In this document: in pieces, positions 26,467 through 35,255 of the stretch
Layout of the letters: each line of letters begins with the position of its first letter
Position numbering within the stretch: position 1 is the stretch's first letter
Assembly: GCF_009792895.1 (NCBI RefSeq)
Contig: NZ_WSSC01000001.1
Coordinates: 1,364,001-1,428,000 of the forward strand
Source of the DNA: Pigmentibacter ruber
Lineage (GTDB): Bacteria > Bdellovibrionota_B > Oligoflexia > Silvanigrellales > Silvanigrellaceae
Length of the DNA: 64,000 bases
Direction: 5' to 3'
Notes under the pieces: generated by a model
Database searches by the model: none
The model's input: the letters and a program-made list of their open reading frames with translations, nothing else
What the model was told of the DNA's origin: nothing
Translations under genes and position numbers: made by a program

Positions 26467-26679
26467 TTATAAAATATTTTAAAGAAATAATATTCATTAA
26501 AATACCAAATATATTTAGCAAAAAATTGATATCATAATCATTAAAATTTCATTAATACGATTATTTATGTAATTATTTATTCTTTATTTATAAAGGTTTT
26601 AAGTTTATTTTTTCAGGATATAAAAAATGTAACTCAAATAATGTAACATATTTTTTTATTTTTCCTCTTTTTTTAATAC

Positions 26680-26712
26680 AAAAAAGAAGGTTTTGAATTA
26701 TTCAAAACCTTC
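26680..26712 (-). terminator. Rho-independent terminator of lipoprotein gene B
   Basis: Perfect 12-base stem (GAAGGTTTTGAA/TTCAAAACCTTC, 26686-26697 and 26701-26712) with a 3-base loop. On the minus strand it is followed by a U run encoded by 26680-26685. It separates copy B from copy A, so each copy has its own transcription unit. The rest of 26467-26747 is AT-rich leader of copy A with no gene. Confidence 0.92.
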
Positions 26713-26747
26713 AGTAAAGTTTGTTACTTTATATTAGCTTACTATAC

Positions 26748-28586
26748 TTACAGAGCTGCTAAAGCTAGTGGAGCCACTTTTTCTCCAACACCTAATGCTG
26801 TCTTAGCGAATGCTAAAATCTTAGGTCCTGCAACTTTCGCAAAACTCACGATTGAGCTACCAATCTTCCCAAAGAAAGTTCCTACTTTTGCAAAAGCAGC
26901 TTTGATAGAATCAGTAATCCCTTTTTTCGCTAATACCGGTCCTGCAACCAATGCTCCACCAGTAATTAATGTTGGAACAATAGATGGTTTCTTAGAAGAA
27001 TCTGCTTGTGCAGTTGCTTGGCTGCTGCTTGAAGAAGCAGGAGTTGTAGCTGGTTGAGTTGCAGAAGAGCTTGGAGCTGCTTCAGGTTTTGCTTCTGAAG
27101 AAGCTGGAGCCGCTTCAGCTTTTGTTTCTGAAGAAGCAGCAGGAGCTTCAACTTGAGATTGGATTGGTAAAGTAGCAACAGCAACACTGGCACCAATTAA
27201 TGCACCTTGAATAGAATCTAAGTCAGATCCTAGGTACTCATCATCTTTAGATGGGTATTCACCAAGCTTTAATTCAGAAGCTTCAGTTCCTGCTTTAGGA
27301 GCTTTAGGAGCATCTGGTTTTGCTGGAGCAACAGGGTTAGCTGCTATAACAGAAGAAACTGTTGGAGCAGATTTTGCTTCTGGAGCAGAAGCTGCCTGTG
27401 CAGCTGCCACAACTGGTGTTGCAACTACTGGTTTAGCATATTTACCAGCAACGATATCAGCACATTCCTTACCTTCAACGTCACACTTGATTACTGCACC
27501 AATTGTTACGCCTTTTGCTGTTTTTCTTCCAATGGATCCTACATAAATAGATTTTCCATCTTTAGATAAAGCTACGCTTGAACCAAATTTATCATTTTTC
27601 TCAAACGCTAATCCACCAGTTACTTTAGAAGTTCCACCAATGAAATCTGCACAGTTTCCACCATCGATATCACATCTGATTAATCCACCAATGTCATATG
27701 TTGAAGGCTTTAACGCACTTTGATCTCTACCTGGAACACCAATATATAAATATTTGCTATCTCCAGTCATGCTTTCTGCAAAGTTGTCATTTGTAATTAA
27801 TGATACTAATGAAGAAGAAAGATTTAATGGTAAACAGTTGCTTCCATCTGCTTCACATTTAGTTACTTTACCTAATCCACCTTGCGCACCAACAAATAAA
27901 TTCTTTTCATTTGCAAATATACTTGCACCTAAACCATAAGTTCCAAGTAATGATGTATTTGCTAAAACTTGTGTTGAGGAATTTGTACTTTCTCCACCTA
28001 AAGATACTGCACAGTTTGTTCCGTCTAATTCACATTTTATCAATGCACCTTTAATTTTTTTATCGTCACCTTTTCTTTCAGGAGCTCCAATATAAAGATT
28101 TTTTGCTGTTGCAAACATGCTTTTACCTAAATATTGTTTTGCTTGATATAAATCAGTGATTTCTAATGCAGATCCATTTTTACCAGAAAGGTCAAATTTA
28201 TAAACTGCACCAGATCCGCTTTGTTTATTTGCTGCACTTACAAATATATTATTTGCAGTAACAACTATGCTAGATCCAAACTTATCACCTTCTTGTAACT
28301 TTAAACTTTTAGCTGATGCTACTGACGCTTCGTCATCTCCACCTAAAAATGTTTTACAAGAACTTCCATCTGGATTACATATTAAAACTGCACCTTTGCC
28401 TTTAAAAGCATTTGGCGCACCAACTAATAAATAATCTTGTGTTGTAGGCTTTGTTTCAGCCTGTGGTTTTGATGCTTGCACATCACTAGATTGACTTGCA
28501 CTCTCACCTGAAGAAGACTTTTTACATCCTACTGCAGCAAAAGCGATTGATGTCAACGCTAAAGAAACTTTATAAAATGTAGACAT
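26748..28586 (-). CDS. FG-GAP-like beta-propeller lipoprotein, copy B
   Basis: 612 residues from ATG 28586 (AGGAAAGG upstream, MSTFYK start as in copy A; the frame opens at 28643 but that extension lies over a terminator). Residues 1-483 equal copy A. The remaining 129 residues differ: a Ser/Ala/Pro/Glu linker with SSE-x-K-x-EAAP-like repeats, the shared KKPSIVPTL element in a diverged form, then a hydrophobic and amphipathic tail rich in Ala, Gly, Phe and Lys (for example FAKVGTFFGKIGSSIVSF) that ends LALAAL. The tail resembles membrane-active helices. Function unknown. Confidence 0.8.
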   Translation of the reverse strand: MSTFYKVSLALTSIAFAAVGCKKSSSGESASQSSDVQASKPQAETKPTTQDYLLVGAPNAFKGKGAVLICNPDGSSCKTFLGGDDEASVASAKSLKLQEGDKFGSSIVVTANNIFVSAANKQSGSGAVYKFDLSGKNGSALEITDLYQAKQYLGKSMFATAKNLYIGAPERKGDDKKIKGALIKCELDGTNCAVSLGGESTNSSTQVLANTSLLGTYGLGASIFANEKNLFVGAQGGLGKVTKCEADGSNCLPLNLSSSLVSLITNDNFAESMTGDSKYLYIGVPGRDQSALKPSTYDIGGLIRCDIDGGNCADFIGGTSKVTGGLAFEKNDKFGSSVALSKDGKSIYVGSIGRKTAKGVTIGAVIKCDVEGKECADIVAGKYAKPVVATPVVAAAQAASAPEAKSAPTVSSVIAANPVAPAKPDAPKAPKAGTEASELKLGEYPSKDDEYLGSDLDSIQGALIGASVAVATLPIQSQVEAPAASSETKAEAAPASSEAKPEAAPSSSATQPATTPASSSSSQATAQADSSKKPSIVPTLITGGALVAGPVLAKKGITDSIKAAFAKVGTFFGKIGSSIVSFAKVAGPKILAFAKTALGVGEKVAPLALAAL

Positions 28587-28616
28587 AGCACACTGACCTT
28601 TCCTATTATGGGTGTG
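27136..28616. repeat. 1,481-bp exact direct repeat, copy 2
   Basis: Second copy of the repeat at 24986-26466, same orientation. Identity ends after GGGTGTG at 28616, 30 bases upstream of the start codon, and at 27136 inside the linker codons. Recombination between the copies would remove 2,150 bp and leave one gene carrying the copy A tail. Confidence 0.95.
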
Positions 28617-28620
28617 ATAC

Positions 28621-28648
28621 AAAAACGCTGAACAATTCAGCATTTTTT
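28621..28648. terminator. Short bidirectional terminator
   Basis: Stem GCTGAA/TTCAGC with a CAA loop, flanked by an A run on the left and a T run on the right. It lies downstream of cheW (minus strand) and just upstream of lipoprotein gene B, so it probably ends the cheW transcript. The rest of 28649-28865 shows nothing. Confidence 0.7.
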
Positions 28649-28865
28649 GTCTGTCTCATTTTTACAGCACTTTGGGTTGCAATCTCATTACAACGAAATT
28701 AATTGTCGAAATTTAATATCAAAGTTTCCCTTTATTTTAGATTATTTTAATGAATTATTTATTTATATAAAATTGTGACAAACTATAAATTAAGCATTAT
28801 TATTCAATGTTATCAATGTGTTAAATTTTAAATTTTTTTCAATTTTTCTGTTAAGTTAGCTATAA

Positions 28866-29357
28866 CTAAGTATGTGAGAAAGAAATATTTTGCACATTGA
28901 AAAAATCTTCTTTTGAAAAAGAATTTAAAATATCAATAATTATGAATATTTTTGAATCTACTTTTCCTAATCCTTTTATATAATTTAATTTATTACTTTC
29001 TATTACTTCCGGCATTTTAATTTGATTATTTTCTAAAGTAATAACATCATGAACAGCATCTATTGCAATTCCTATAAAACCAAGACTACATTCTATAATT
29101 ATTACACATGTTTCTTTAGTGATTTGCAAAATTCCTAAACCAAATTTAACTCTTAAATCTACAACAGGAATTATTTTTCCCCTAAGATTAATTACACCAA
29201 TAATAAATTCTGGTGTATTTGGAATTGTAACTACTTCAACCAATTGGTTAATTTCTCTAATGCTATCAATACCTATACAAAATAATTGAGTATTAAGTCT
29301 AAATGTTAAATACTGATTTTGTTCAATTTTTTTATCATTAAAGAATCCATAAGTCAT
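28866..29357 (-). CDS. cheW: CheW-like chemotaxis coupling protein
   Basis: 163 residues, a single CheW/SH3-like domain that links chemoreceptors to the CheA kinase. Landmarks are YLTFRLNTQLFCIGID at the start, IREINQ, IPNTPEFIIGVINLRGKIIPVVDLR in the middle and the closing YIKGLGKVDSKIFIIIDI. No signal peptide. It lies 12 bases after a decayed chemoreceptor gene, so it was once the downstream gene of a receptor-cheW pair. No cheA or cheY is in the window. Confidence 0.9.
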   Translation of the reverse strand: MTYGFFNDKKIEQNQYLTFRLNTQLFCIGIDSIREINQLVEVVTIPNTPEFIIGVINLRGKIIPVVDLRVKFGLGILQITKETCVIIIECSLGFIGIAIDAVHDVITLENNQIKMPEVIESNKLNYIKGLGKVDSKIFIIIDILNSFSKEDFFNVQNISFSHT

Positions 29358-29369
29358 ATCAAAATCCTT

Positions 29370-29895
29370 TTAAAAGCCATCATTAATATCTAATTTATTA
29401 ATTTTAACAGGTTTTTCCTTCTGATAGTTTTTTCTTTGTCCAAAAGGTATAATATCTTCATATCTTTGTTTATTAAATGCTGTATTTTTTGTACCAAAAT
29501 TATTATAACTAAAATCTCTATTTATATTTAATTGATAATTTTCTGAATTTATATTTCTTTCAGATGAAAATTTATTTCCTATAATAACAGCTAATTCATT
29601 AACCATATTTTGCATTGCATCTGCTTGAGCTGATAATTGAATTGATGAAGCAGCAACTGCTTCTGAAGAGTTTGCATTATTATGTGTTGAAGCGTCTAAT
29701 TTGTTCTATACCTTCTGCTTACTGTTGAGAAGCTGATGATATTTCATCATTAAGCTCTGAAATTTTTCTAATTGAAGTAATAATATTTTTTAACAAAATT
29801 CCGCTTTATTCAGCAATTTTGGCGCCTTGCTCTGATTTTTCAACAGATTTTTTTATTAAACTATTGATATCTTTTGCTGCAGTAGTTGTATTAGA
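29370..29895 (-). pseudogene. Decayed methyl-accepting chemotaxis protein (C-terminal part)
   Basis: Reading the minus strand from 29895, the end of a receptor signalling domain is recognisable: SNTTTAAKDINSLIKKSVEK, then ...GAKIAE followed by a TAA, ...IRKISELNDEISSASQQ followed by a second TAA, EGIEQI followed by a frameshift, then NSSEAVAASSIQLSAQADAM leading into an 81-codon open tail that ends at 29370. Two in-frame stops and at least one frameshift make it nonfunctional. Nothing of the ligand-binding, membrane or tip region remains upstream. The open tail alone (29370-29615) could be miscalled as a small gene. Confidence 0.85.
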
Positions 29896-30078
29896 TTATT
29901 AAAATCATACACTATCAGTTCTACTTTTTAAAAAAAAAGTATAAAAGATTGTCGGTTGAAATAACTCTTACTTTAACACACTGATTAAATTTAAATATTA
30001 TATTCTTGTGAGTTGAAATGTTAATTTTATTAATATATAAAATTTAAGAATAAAATAAAGTAATTAATAGGGTTAAAT

Positions 30079-31458
30079 ATGAAGTATACTACAGTTATTC
30101 AAAATAAAATTTATAATTTCAGTTCTCTTAAAGAAGTTATGGCAAAATCCTCACCTGAACGTTCTGGTGACCTATTAGCTCAAATAGCTGCTAATAGTTA
30201 TGAAGAAAGAATGGCTGCTAAAATAGTTTTGGCAGGAGTTCCATTAAAGCAATTTTTAACAGAAGTTTTAATTCCTTATGAAGAAGACGAAGTAACAAGA
30301 CTTATTATTGATAAACATGATAATTTAGCTTTTCAAAAAATTTCTCATTTAACTATTGGTGATTTTAGAGAATGGCTCCTTTCAGATGAAGCAGATTCAG
30401 ACACGCTACTAAAAATATCCAAAGGCCTAACTCCTGAAATGGTTGCAGCAGTTAGTAAAATAATGCGCAATCAAGATTTAATTTTGGTAGCTAAAAAATG
30501 CAAAATTGTAACTCGATTTAGAAATACAATTGGTTTACCAGATACACTATCAGTACGCTTGCAACCCAATCATCCAACTGATGATTTAAAAGGAATTTCT
30601 GCTTCATTAATTGATGGATTATTTTATGGTTGTGGTGATGCGGTAATTGGAATTAATCCAGCAAGTGACAATATAGAACTTCTTTCAATGCTTAATAATT
30701 TATTAAATGATATTATTTTAAAATTTGAAATACCTACTCAATCTTGTATACTTACGCATATTACTAACACATTAAAAATGATAAATAACAATGTACCAGT
30801 TGATTTAGTTTTCCAATCGATTGCAGGAACTGAAAAAGCAAATGCTCAATTTGGAGTAAATCTTGCTCTTATAAAAGAAGCTCAAGATGCAGCATTATCT
30901 TTAAATAGAGGTAATGTTGGAAATAATGTGATGTACTTTGAAACAGGTCAAGGAAGTTGTTTATCATCTTATACCCATTATAATGTTGATCAACAAACTT
31001 GTGAAGCTCGTGCTTATGCTATTGCAAGAGAGTTTTCTCCTCTATTAATTAATACAGTAGTTGGTTTTATTGGACCAGAATATTTATATGATGGAAAACA
31101 AATAATTCGCGCAGGTCTTGAAGATCATTTTTGTGGAAAATTATTAGGTTTACCAATTGGTTGTGATATTTGTTATACAAATCATGCTGAAGCAGATCAA
31201 GATGATATGGATACTTTGTTAACTTTGCTTGGAACTGCGGGAGTTACATTCATTATGGGTATTCCGGGTGCAGATGACATTATGTTAAATTATCAAAGTA
31301 CTTCTTTTCATGATTCTTTATATATTCGCCAATTATTAAATTTAAGAAGAGCTCCTGAGTTTGAAGAATGGTTGGTTAGAAATAATTTACTTGATAAAAA
31401 TCTTAATAAAGTTATTCCTCCAATTCAAAATAATCCTATTTTATTAGAATATTGTTAG
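30079..31458 (+). CDS. eutB: Ethanolamine ammonia-lyase heavy chain
   Basis: 459 residues, normal EutB length. With EutC and adenosylcobalamin it converts ethanolamine to acetaldehyde and ammonia. Family blocks include PERSGDLLAQIAA near the N terminus, MYFETGQGSCLSS, and the C-terminal GIPGADDIMLNYQSTSFHD. Start ATG 30079 with AGGG upstream. It precedes eutC by 8 bases. No microcompartment shell, reactivase eutA, aldehyde dehydrogenase or B12 riboswitch is seen nearby, so this is the minimal cytosolic form. Confidence 0.95.
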   Translation: MKYTTVIQNKIYNFSSLKEVMAKSSPERSGDLLAQIAANSYEERMAAKIVLAGVPLKQFLTEVLIPYEEDEVTRLIIDKHDNLAFQKISHLTIGDFREWLLSDEADSDTLLKISKGLTPEMVAAVSKIMRNQDLILVAKKCKIVTRFRNTIGLPDTLSVRLQPNHPTDDLKGISASLIDGLFYGCGDAVIGINPASDNIELLSMLNNLLNDIILKFEIPTQSCILTHITNTLKMINNNVPVDLVFQSIAGTEKANAQFGVNLALIKEAQDAALSLNRGNVGNNVMYFETGQGSCLSSYTHYNVDQQTCEARAYAIAREFSPLLINTVVGFIGPEYLYDGKQIIRAGLEDHFCGKLLGLPIGCDICYTNHAEADQDDMDTLLTLLGTAGVTFIMGIPGADDIMLNYQSTSFHDSLYIRQLLNLRRAPEFEEWLVRNNLLDKNLNKVIPPIQNNPILLEYC

Positions 31459-31466
31459 GAAAATTT

Positions 31467-32261
31467 ATGACTCAAAATATCATTATTAAAAAAGATTCTT
31501 GGCAACATTTGAAAAACCATACACCTGCTAGAATTGCATTAGGGAGAGTTGGACAAAGTATTCCCACACAAGAAATATTGAATTTTGGTTTATCGCATGC
31601 ACTTGCAAAAGATGCTATTTATACTGAATTAAATATTAATTTTATCTCCGAGCAATTAAACGAAAAAGGTGTTTCCTCTTTGGTACTTAAATCTATGGCT
31701 GAATCAAAAAAAGATTATTTAATGAATCCTAATTTAGGGAGAAGATTAAATGATAAAAGCAAAAAACTCCTTCAAGAGCAACCGTGGCATGAGAATTCAA
31801 TTGCTTTGATTTTTGCCGATGGTCTTTCAGCTACTGCCGTTCACAACCACGCCATACCTCTTTTTCTAGAATTAAATTTTCTACTAAAAGATGATTCTAG
31901 ATTTAACCTATCCCCTGTCCTATTAGCAAAACATGCTAGAGTTGCATTGTCCGATGAAGTTGGTGAAAAATTAAACTGTATTGCTAGCCTTATTTTTATT
32001 GGAGAAAGACCTGGGTTATCTTCTCCTGATAGTTTAGGTGTCTATATTACATGGAATCCTAAAATTGGAAGGTTGGAATCGGAAAGAAATTGTATTTCAA
32101 ATATCCGGCATGAGGGCTTAAGTTATAAACTAGCTGCTTATAAAATTTTTTGGATTTTACAGAAAGCAAAAGAATTGAATGCTACAGGTGTTATTTTAAA
32201 AGACGAAAGCCCCTCTCATTTAGTACTAGATTCAGATTTGCAATCAATTAAACTTGCCTAA
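31467..32261 (+). CDS. eutC: Ethanolamine ammonia-lyase light chain
   Basis: 264 residues; cobalamin-binding small subunit that pairs with EutB. Landmarks: TPARIALGRVGQSIPTQEIL, the LIFADGLSATAVHNHA block, and VLLAKHARVALSDEVGE, then IGERPGLSSPDSLGVY. I chose ATG 31467 because TAGGA (spanning the eutB stop) precedes it; an upstream in-frame TTG is less likely. It likely supplies ammonia and acetaldehyde from phosphatidylethanolamine breakdown. Convergent with clpP, 5 bases away. Confidence 0.95.
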   Translation: MTQNIIIKKDSWQHLKNHTPARIALGRVGQSIPTQEILNFGLSHALAKDAIYTELNINFISEQLNEKGVSSLVLKSMAESKKDYLMNPNLGRRLNDKSKKLLQEQPWHENSIALIFADGLSATAVHNHAIPLFLELNFLLKDDSRFNLSPVLLAKHARVALSDEVGEKLNCIASLIFIGERPGLSSPDSLGVYITWNPKIGRLESERNCISNIRHEGLSYKLAAYKIFWILQKAKELNATGVILKDESPSHLVLDSDLQSIKLA

Positions 32262-32266
32262 AATAA

Positions 32267-32851
32267 TTACTTTACTTCGTTCCATGATGAAATAACTCTA
32301 CTTATAAGACCGTATTCTAGGGCTTCCTGAGATGTCATCCAGTAATCGCGTTCAATATCTTTTCTTACTCTTTCAATAGGTTGCTTAGTTTCTTTGGTGT
32401 AAAGTTCAGCAATTTTTTCCCTTGTTTTTAAAATTTCTTTAGCATGAATTTCAATATCTGAGGCCTGTCCTTGGATACTCCCCCCAATCAACGGTTGGTG
32501 AATTAATAACCTTGAATTAGGCATGGAATATCTATACTTTGATTGAGCTGCCAGAAGGACAACAGTAGCTGCACTTGCGGCCAAGCCTGTAACAACTATT
32601 TTTACTTCTGGCCGAATAAAGCGAATGGTATCATAAATTCCAAAGCCAGAATTTACTTCACCTCCAGGGCTATTTAAGAAAAGCCAAATTTCCTTTGCAG
32701 GATCAGCTGCTTCCATGGCAAAAAGTTGTTCAATGATTTTTTTTGCTGACGCGGCATGAATTCCTTCAGAGAGAACAATAAGTCGTTGATCAAAAAGTTT
32801 TTTTTGAGTAGTCGTTTCAAGATTTGGATTTAACTCATCATGATTAGCCAT
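32267..32851 (-). CDS. clpP: ATP-dependent Clp protease proteolytic subunit
   Basis: 194 residues, typical ClpP. Catalytic triad S93 (GLAASAA), H118 (LLIHQP) and D169 (ERDYWM). The tetradecameric barrel degrades proteins delivered by ClpX or ClpA. No clpX lies beside it; it stands alone between eutC and the divergent acpS. AAGGAGC precedes the start. Confidence 0.95.
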   Translation of the reverse strand: MANHDELNPNLETTTQKKLFDQRLIVLSEGIHAASAKKIIEQLFAMEAADPAKEIWLFLNSPGGEVNSGFGIYDTIRFIRPEVKIVVTGLAASAATVVLLAAQSKYRYSMPNSRLLIHQPLIGGSIQGQASDIEIHAKEILKTREKIAELYTKETKQPIERVRKDIERDYWMTSQEALEYGLISRVISSWNEVK

Positions 32852-32935
32852 TTATGCTCCTTCTCATTTCAATATTTGGAAATGATTTGCTAACAAGGAT
32901 TATAAGTTAAATAAAACAGAGGAACAAGACAACTT

Positions 32936-33325
32936 ATGAGCAAAAAAATACAGATTGGGACAGATATCGTTAGTGTCACTCGCTTTGCGAAATCTTTGGC
33001 TACTGGTAATTTTATAGAAAAAATATTTCATCTGAAAGAAATTGAATATTGCGATCAAAAAGCACTTTCTGGCCGCATAGCCTCTTACGCAGCTCGCTTT
33101 GCAGCTAAAGAAGCTTTTTCCAAAGCAGTAGGTACAGGTCTATTTGTACAAGGTATTTCTCCAAGACAAATTTGGATAGAAAATGAGTCGTCTGGCAGGC
33201 CTGTTCTATGCTTTTCAGAAAATATCTCTAAGTTCTTAATTGAAAAGGGTTTTTCTTCTGCCGATGTCTCTCTCAGTCACCATGAAGAATATGCCATTGC
33301 CACTGTTATTTTATATTCTTTATAA
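32936..33325 (+). CDS. acpS: Holo-[acyl-carrier-protein] synthase
   Basis: 129 residues; transfers 4'-phosphopantetheine from CoA to apo-ACP. The Mg-binding Asp in IGTDIV near the N terminus and the Glu in RFAAKEAFSKA are present, and the closing SLSHHEEYAIATV segment is typical. ATG 32936 is 14 bases after AGAGGAACAAG. Divergent from clpP. Confidence 0.92.
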   Translation: MSKKIQIGTDIVSVTRFAKSLATGNFIEKIFHLKEIEYCDQKALSGRIASYAARFAAKEAFSKAVGTGLFVQGISPRQIWIENESSGRPVLCFSENISKFLIEKGFSSADVSLSHHEEYAIATVILYSL

Positions 33326-33493
33326 AATTTATCAATTAAATAAAAATATTACATAATTTATAAATTTATTGTTATATATTTCATATTTTTCAGCAAAATA
33401 ACACCTTATTTTAAACAAAATATTTGACTTAAAAGATTTTGTATATTAATTGAAGTTTTTCTAACATTTTTTCTGTTCTTCTAAGGAAATACA

Positions 33494-34150
33494 ATGAGTA
33501 AAAAGAAAATACTTCTATTAATAGCTTCCCTTTTTTTAACTAAACAATCATATGCTCAGAAAAACATAGATGTTTATGGGAGCTTAGGTTATACCTACTT
33601 AAATGGCTTTTCTTTTTCACAAGCCAACAAAGTAATGAACTCTTTCAGCGGTTTTAATATTGGTCTCTCTGGTCTTTATAACTTCAATCCAGAAGCTTCA
33701 ATTTCTCCTGTGTTAGGTTTAAATTTAAATAGTGTTTTTAGTAAAAATTCAAATTCTGTAAACAATGAAAATGTTAAAGGTAGTTTTAACTATTTTACGA
33801 CAAGTGCTTTGAGCGGTATTAAAATTAATTATTTTAATAATTTACCAATATATGCCTTAATAAATTTAGGATATTCTCCTTCAAATAACATTAGTTTTTC
33901 TGGCGATAATTCAAATGACTATACTACGAAAGCTTTAACAAGAGATAGTTTTAAAATAACTAACCATTACTTTTATGGTGCAACATTGATGAGTTCTTAC
34001 AATGTTGCGGATAATTTTAGCTTAGGTGGAAGTCTTACTTACAACAGACACTCTATTGATTTAGAAATGCAAACTCCACCTGAAAGTACTACTGAACGCA
34101 GTGGATTTAATGAATATTCAGTAAATTTAATAGCTATGTTTACATTTTAA
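33494..34150 (+). CDS. Outer-membrane beta-barrel protein
   Basis: 218 residues. Signal peptide ends at SYA-Q. The mature part alternates polar and hydrophobic residues in strands with aromatic girdles (VYGSLGYTYLNGF, FNIGLSGLYNF, PIYALINLGYSP) and ends NLIAMFTF with terminal Phe, as outer-membrane barrels do. AAGGAAATACA precedes ATG 33494. It lies 24 bases before the serine protease lipoprotein and may be cotranscribed with it. Function unknown. Confidence 0.7.
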   Translation: MSKKKILLLIASLFLTKQSYAQKNIDVYGSLGYTYLNGFSFSQANKVMNSFSGFNIGLSGLYNFNPEASISPVLGLNLNSVFSKNSNSVNNENVKGSFNYFTTSALSGIKINYFNNLPIYALINLGYSPSNNISFSGDNSNDYTTKALTRDSFKITNHYFYGATLMSSYNVADNFSLGGSLTYNRHSIDLEMQTPPESTTERSGFNEYSVNLIAMFTF

Positions 34151-34174
34151 TACCTGTTTAAGGACAAAATAAAT

Positions 34175-35179
34175 ATGAAAAAAATATTAAATCTTGCTTT
34201 AACTAGCGCATCTTTGTTAATTATTTCTTGTAAAGAACCCCCAAAAAATGCGGTTAAAAATTCGGAAGTTTGTGCTTCTCTACCAGATGAGTTTTCAACA
34301 AATAGAATAAGTAATGGTTGTGATGTAAATGCAAAAAACATTATAGGTAACAATTCAACTGTTTTTTTATTTTTAGGTTCTAGTGCTTGCACTGGAACTG
34401 TCGTTTCTTCTCACTTTGTTATTACAGCTTCACACTGTTTATTCCATGAAGTAAATGGATATAAGAAAAAAGAAGATATAAAAGTAATTTTTGGCAATAA
34501 TGCATTCGATGTATTTAACGTAAAAATAGCAAACGTTAAAAACTATTACACAAATGATTATTATACAACAAAATCTTTCTATAATCCATCACTAGGTGAC
34601 ATTGCTCTTATAGAAACAGTAGAAGATCTGGTAAAAGATTTACAATTAACTCCAGCAAAAATTGCTGTAAATCCGCCTAAACCAAACCAATTAATTTTAA
34701 ATGTAGGTTATGGGAGTACAGGAAGATATGATTCTAAATCTTACGGTTTAAAAAGATGGTCCGTTTCCACTTTAGGAAAAGTAGATATTTATGATCCTAC
34801 CTCTAAATATAATTCAGTAAATAATTTCTTTAAGGACCAAGTGAACTTTGGGAATGTTTCAAATAAATTTAGCACAACTAAGCCTGAAGATACTCTAATC
34901 ATTACTGATAGAATTACTGCTCAACAAGGTCAAACATGTTCTGGAGATTCTGGCGGCCCTGAATTTGTATCATTTAACGGCGAAGCTCTGTTACTTTCAG
35001 CAACTCAAGGCGCTTCTGGTTTTTGGTTAGGAAAAAAAGCTCATGAAATTCTTGTTAATGAAGAAGATGATTGCAATAAATTAAGTACTTCTATCAATAC
35101 AAGAATTGCTCCGTATACCGATTGGTTAAATTCAAAAATGAGTGCCAGAGGTGAGAGTTTGGTTTTAGTGAATAATTAA
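34175..35179 (+). CDS. Trypsin-like (S1) serine protease, lipoprotein
   Basis: 334 residues. Lipoprotein signal with Cys19 (LIISC). S1 triad complete: H87 (ITASHC), D142 (GDIALIE) and S259 (TCSGDSGGP). Probably membrane-tethered and exported, possibly surface displayed. Bacterial S1 proteases of this size are common in predatory and pathogenic lineages, where they attack external proteins. Ends with the strong terminator at 35205. Confidence 0.9.
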   Translation: MKKILNLALTSASLLIISCKEPPKNAVKNSEVCASLPDEFSTNRISNGCDVNAKNIIGNNSTVFLFLGSSACTGTVVSSHFVITASHCLFHEVNGYKKKEDIKVIFGNNAFDVFNVKIANVKNYYTNDYYTTKSFYNPSLGDIALIETVEDLVKDLQLTPAKIAVNPPKPNQLILNVGYGSTGRYDSKSYGLKRWSVSTLGKVDIYDPTSKYNSVNNFFKDQVNFGNVSNKFSTTKPEDTLIITDRITAQQGQTCSGDSGGPEFVSFNGEALLLSATQGASGFWLGKKAHEILVNEEDDCNKLSTSINTRIAPYTDWLNSKMSARGESLVLVNN

Positions 35180-35204
35180 TTTATTAAACAAAGCTATTTA
35201 TTTT

Positions 35205-35238
35205 AAAAGGTCTATATTTAAAAATATAGACCTTTTTT
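35205..35238. terminator. Bidirectional Rho-independent terminator
   Basis: Stem of about 15 bases (AAAAGGTCTATATTT/AAATATAGACCTTTT) with a tiny loop, followed by a T run. It sits between the stops of the convergent protease and accC genes and can end both transcripts. Confidence 0.88.
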
Positions 35239-35255
35239 TAACTAAAAATTTTAAG

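Noticed and set aside
25604-27939. Plus-strand 61-codon ORFs inside both tandem lipoprotein genes
   Set aside because: Identical because they lie in the exact repeat; antisense shadows without ribosome binding sites.
29370-29615. Stand-alone 81-residue gene
   Set aside because: The sequence directly upstream continues the chemoreceptor signalling domain in disrupted form, so this is the tail of a pseudogene.
29896-30078. Cobalamin riboswitch upstream of eutB
   Set aside because: The gap is too short and AT-rich and contains no B12-box-like or other conserved structured element.
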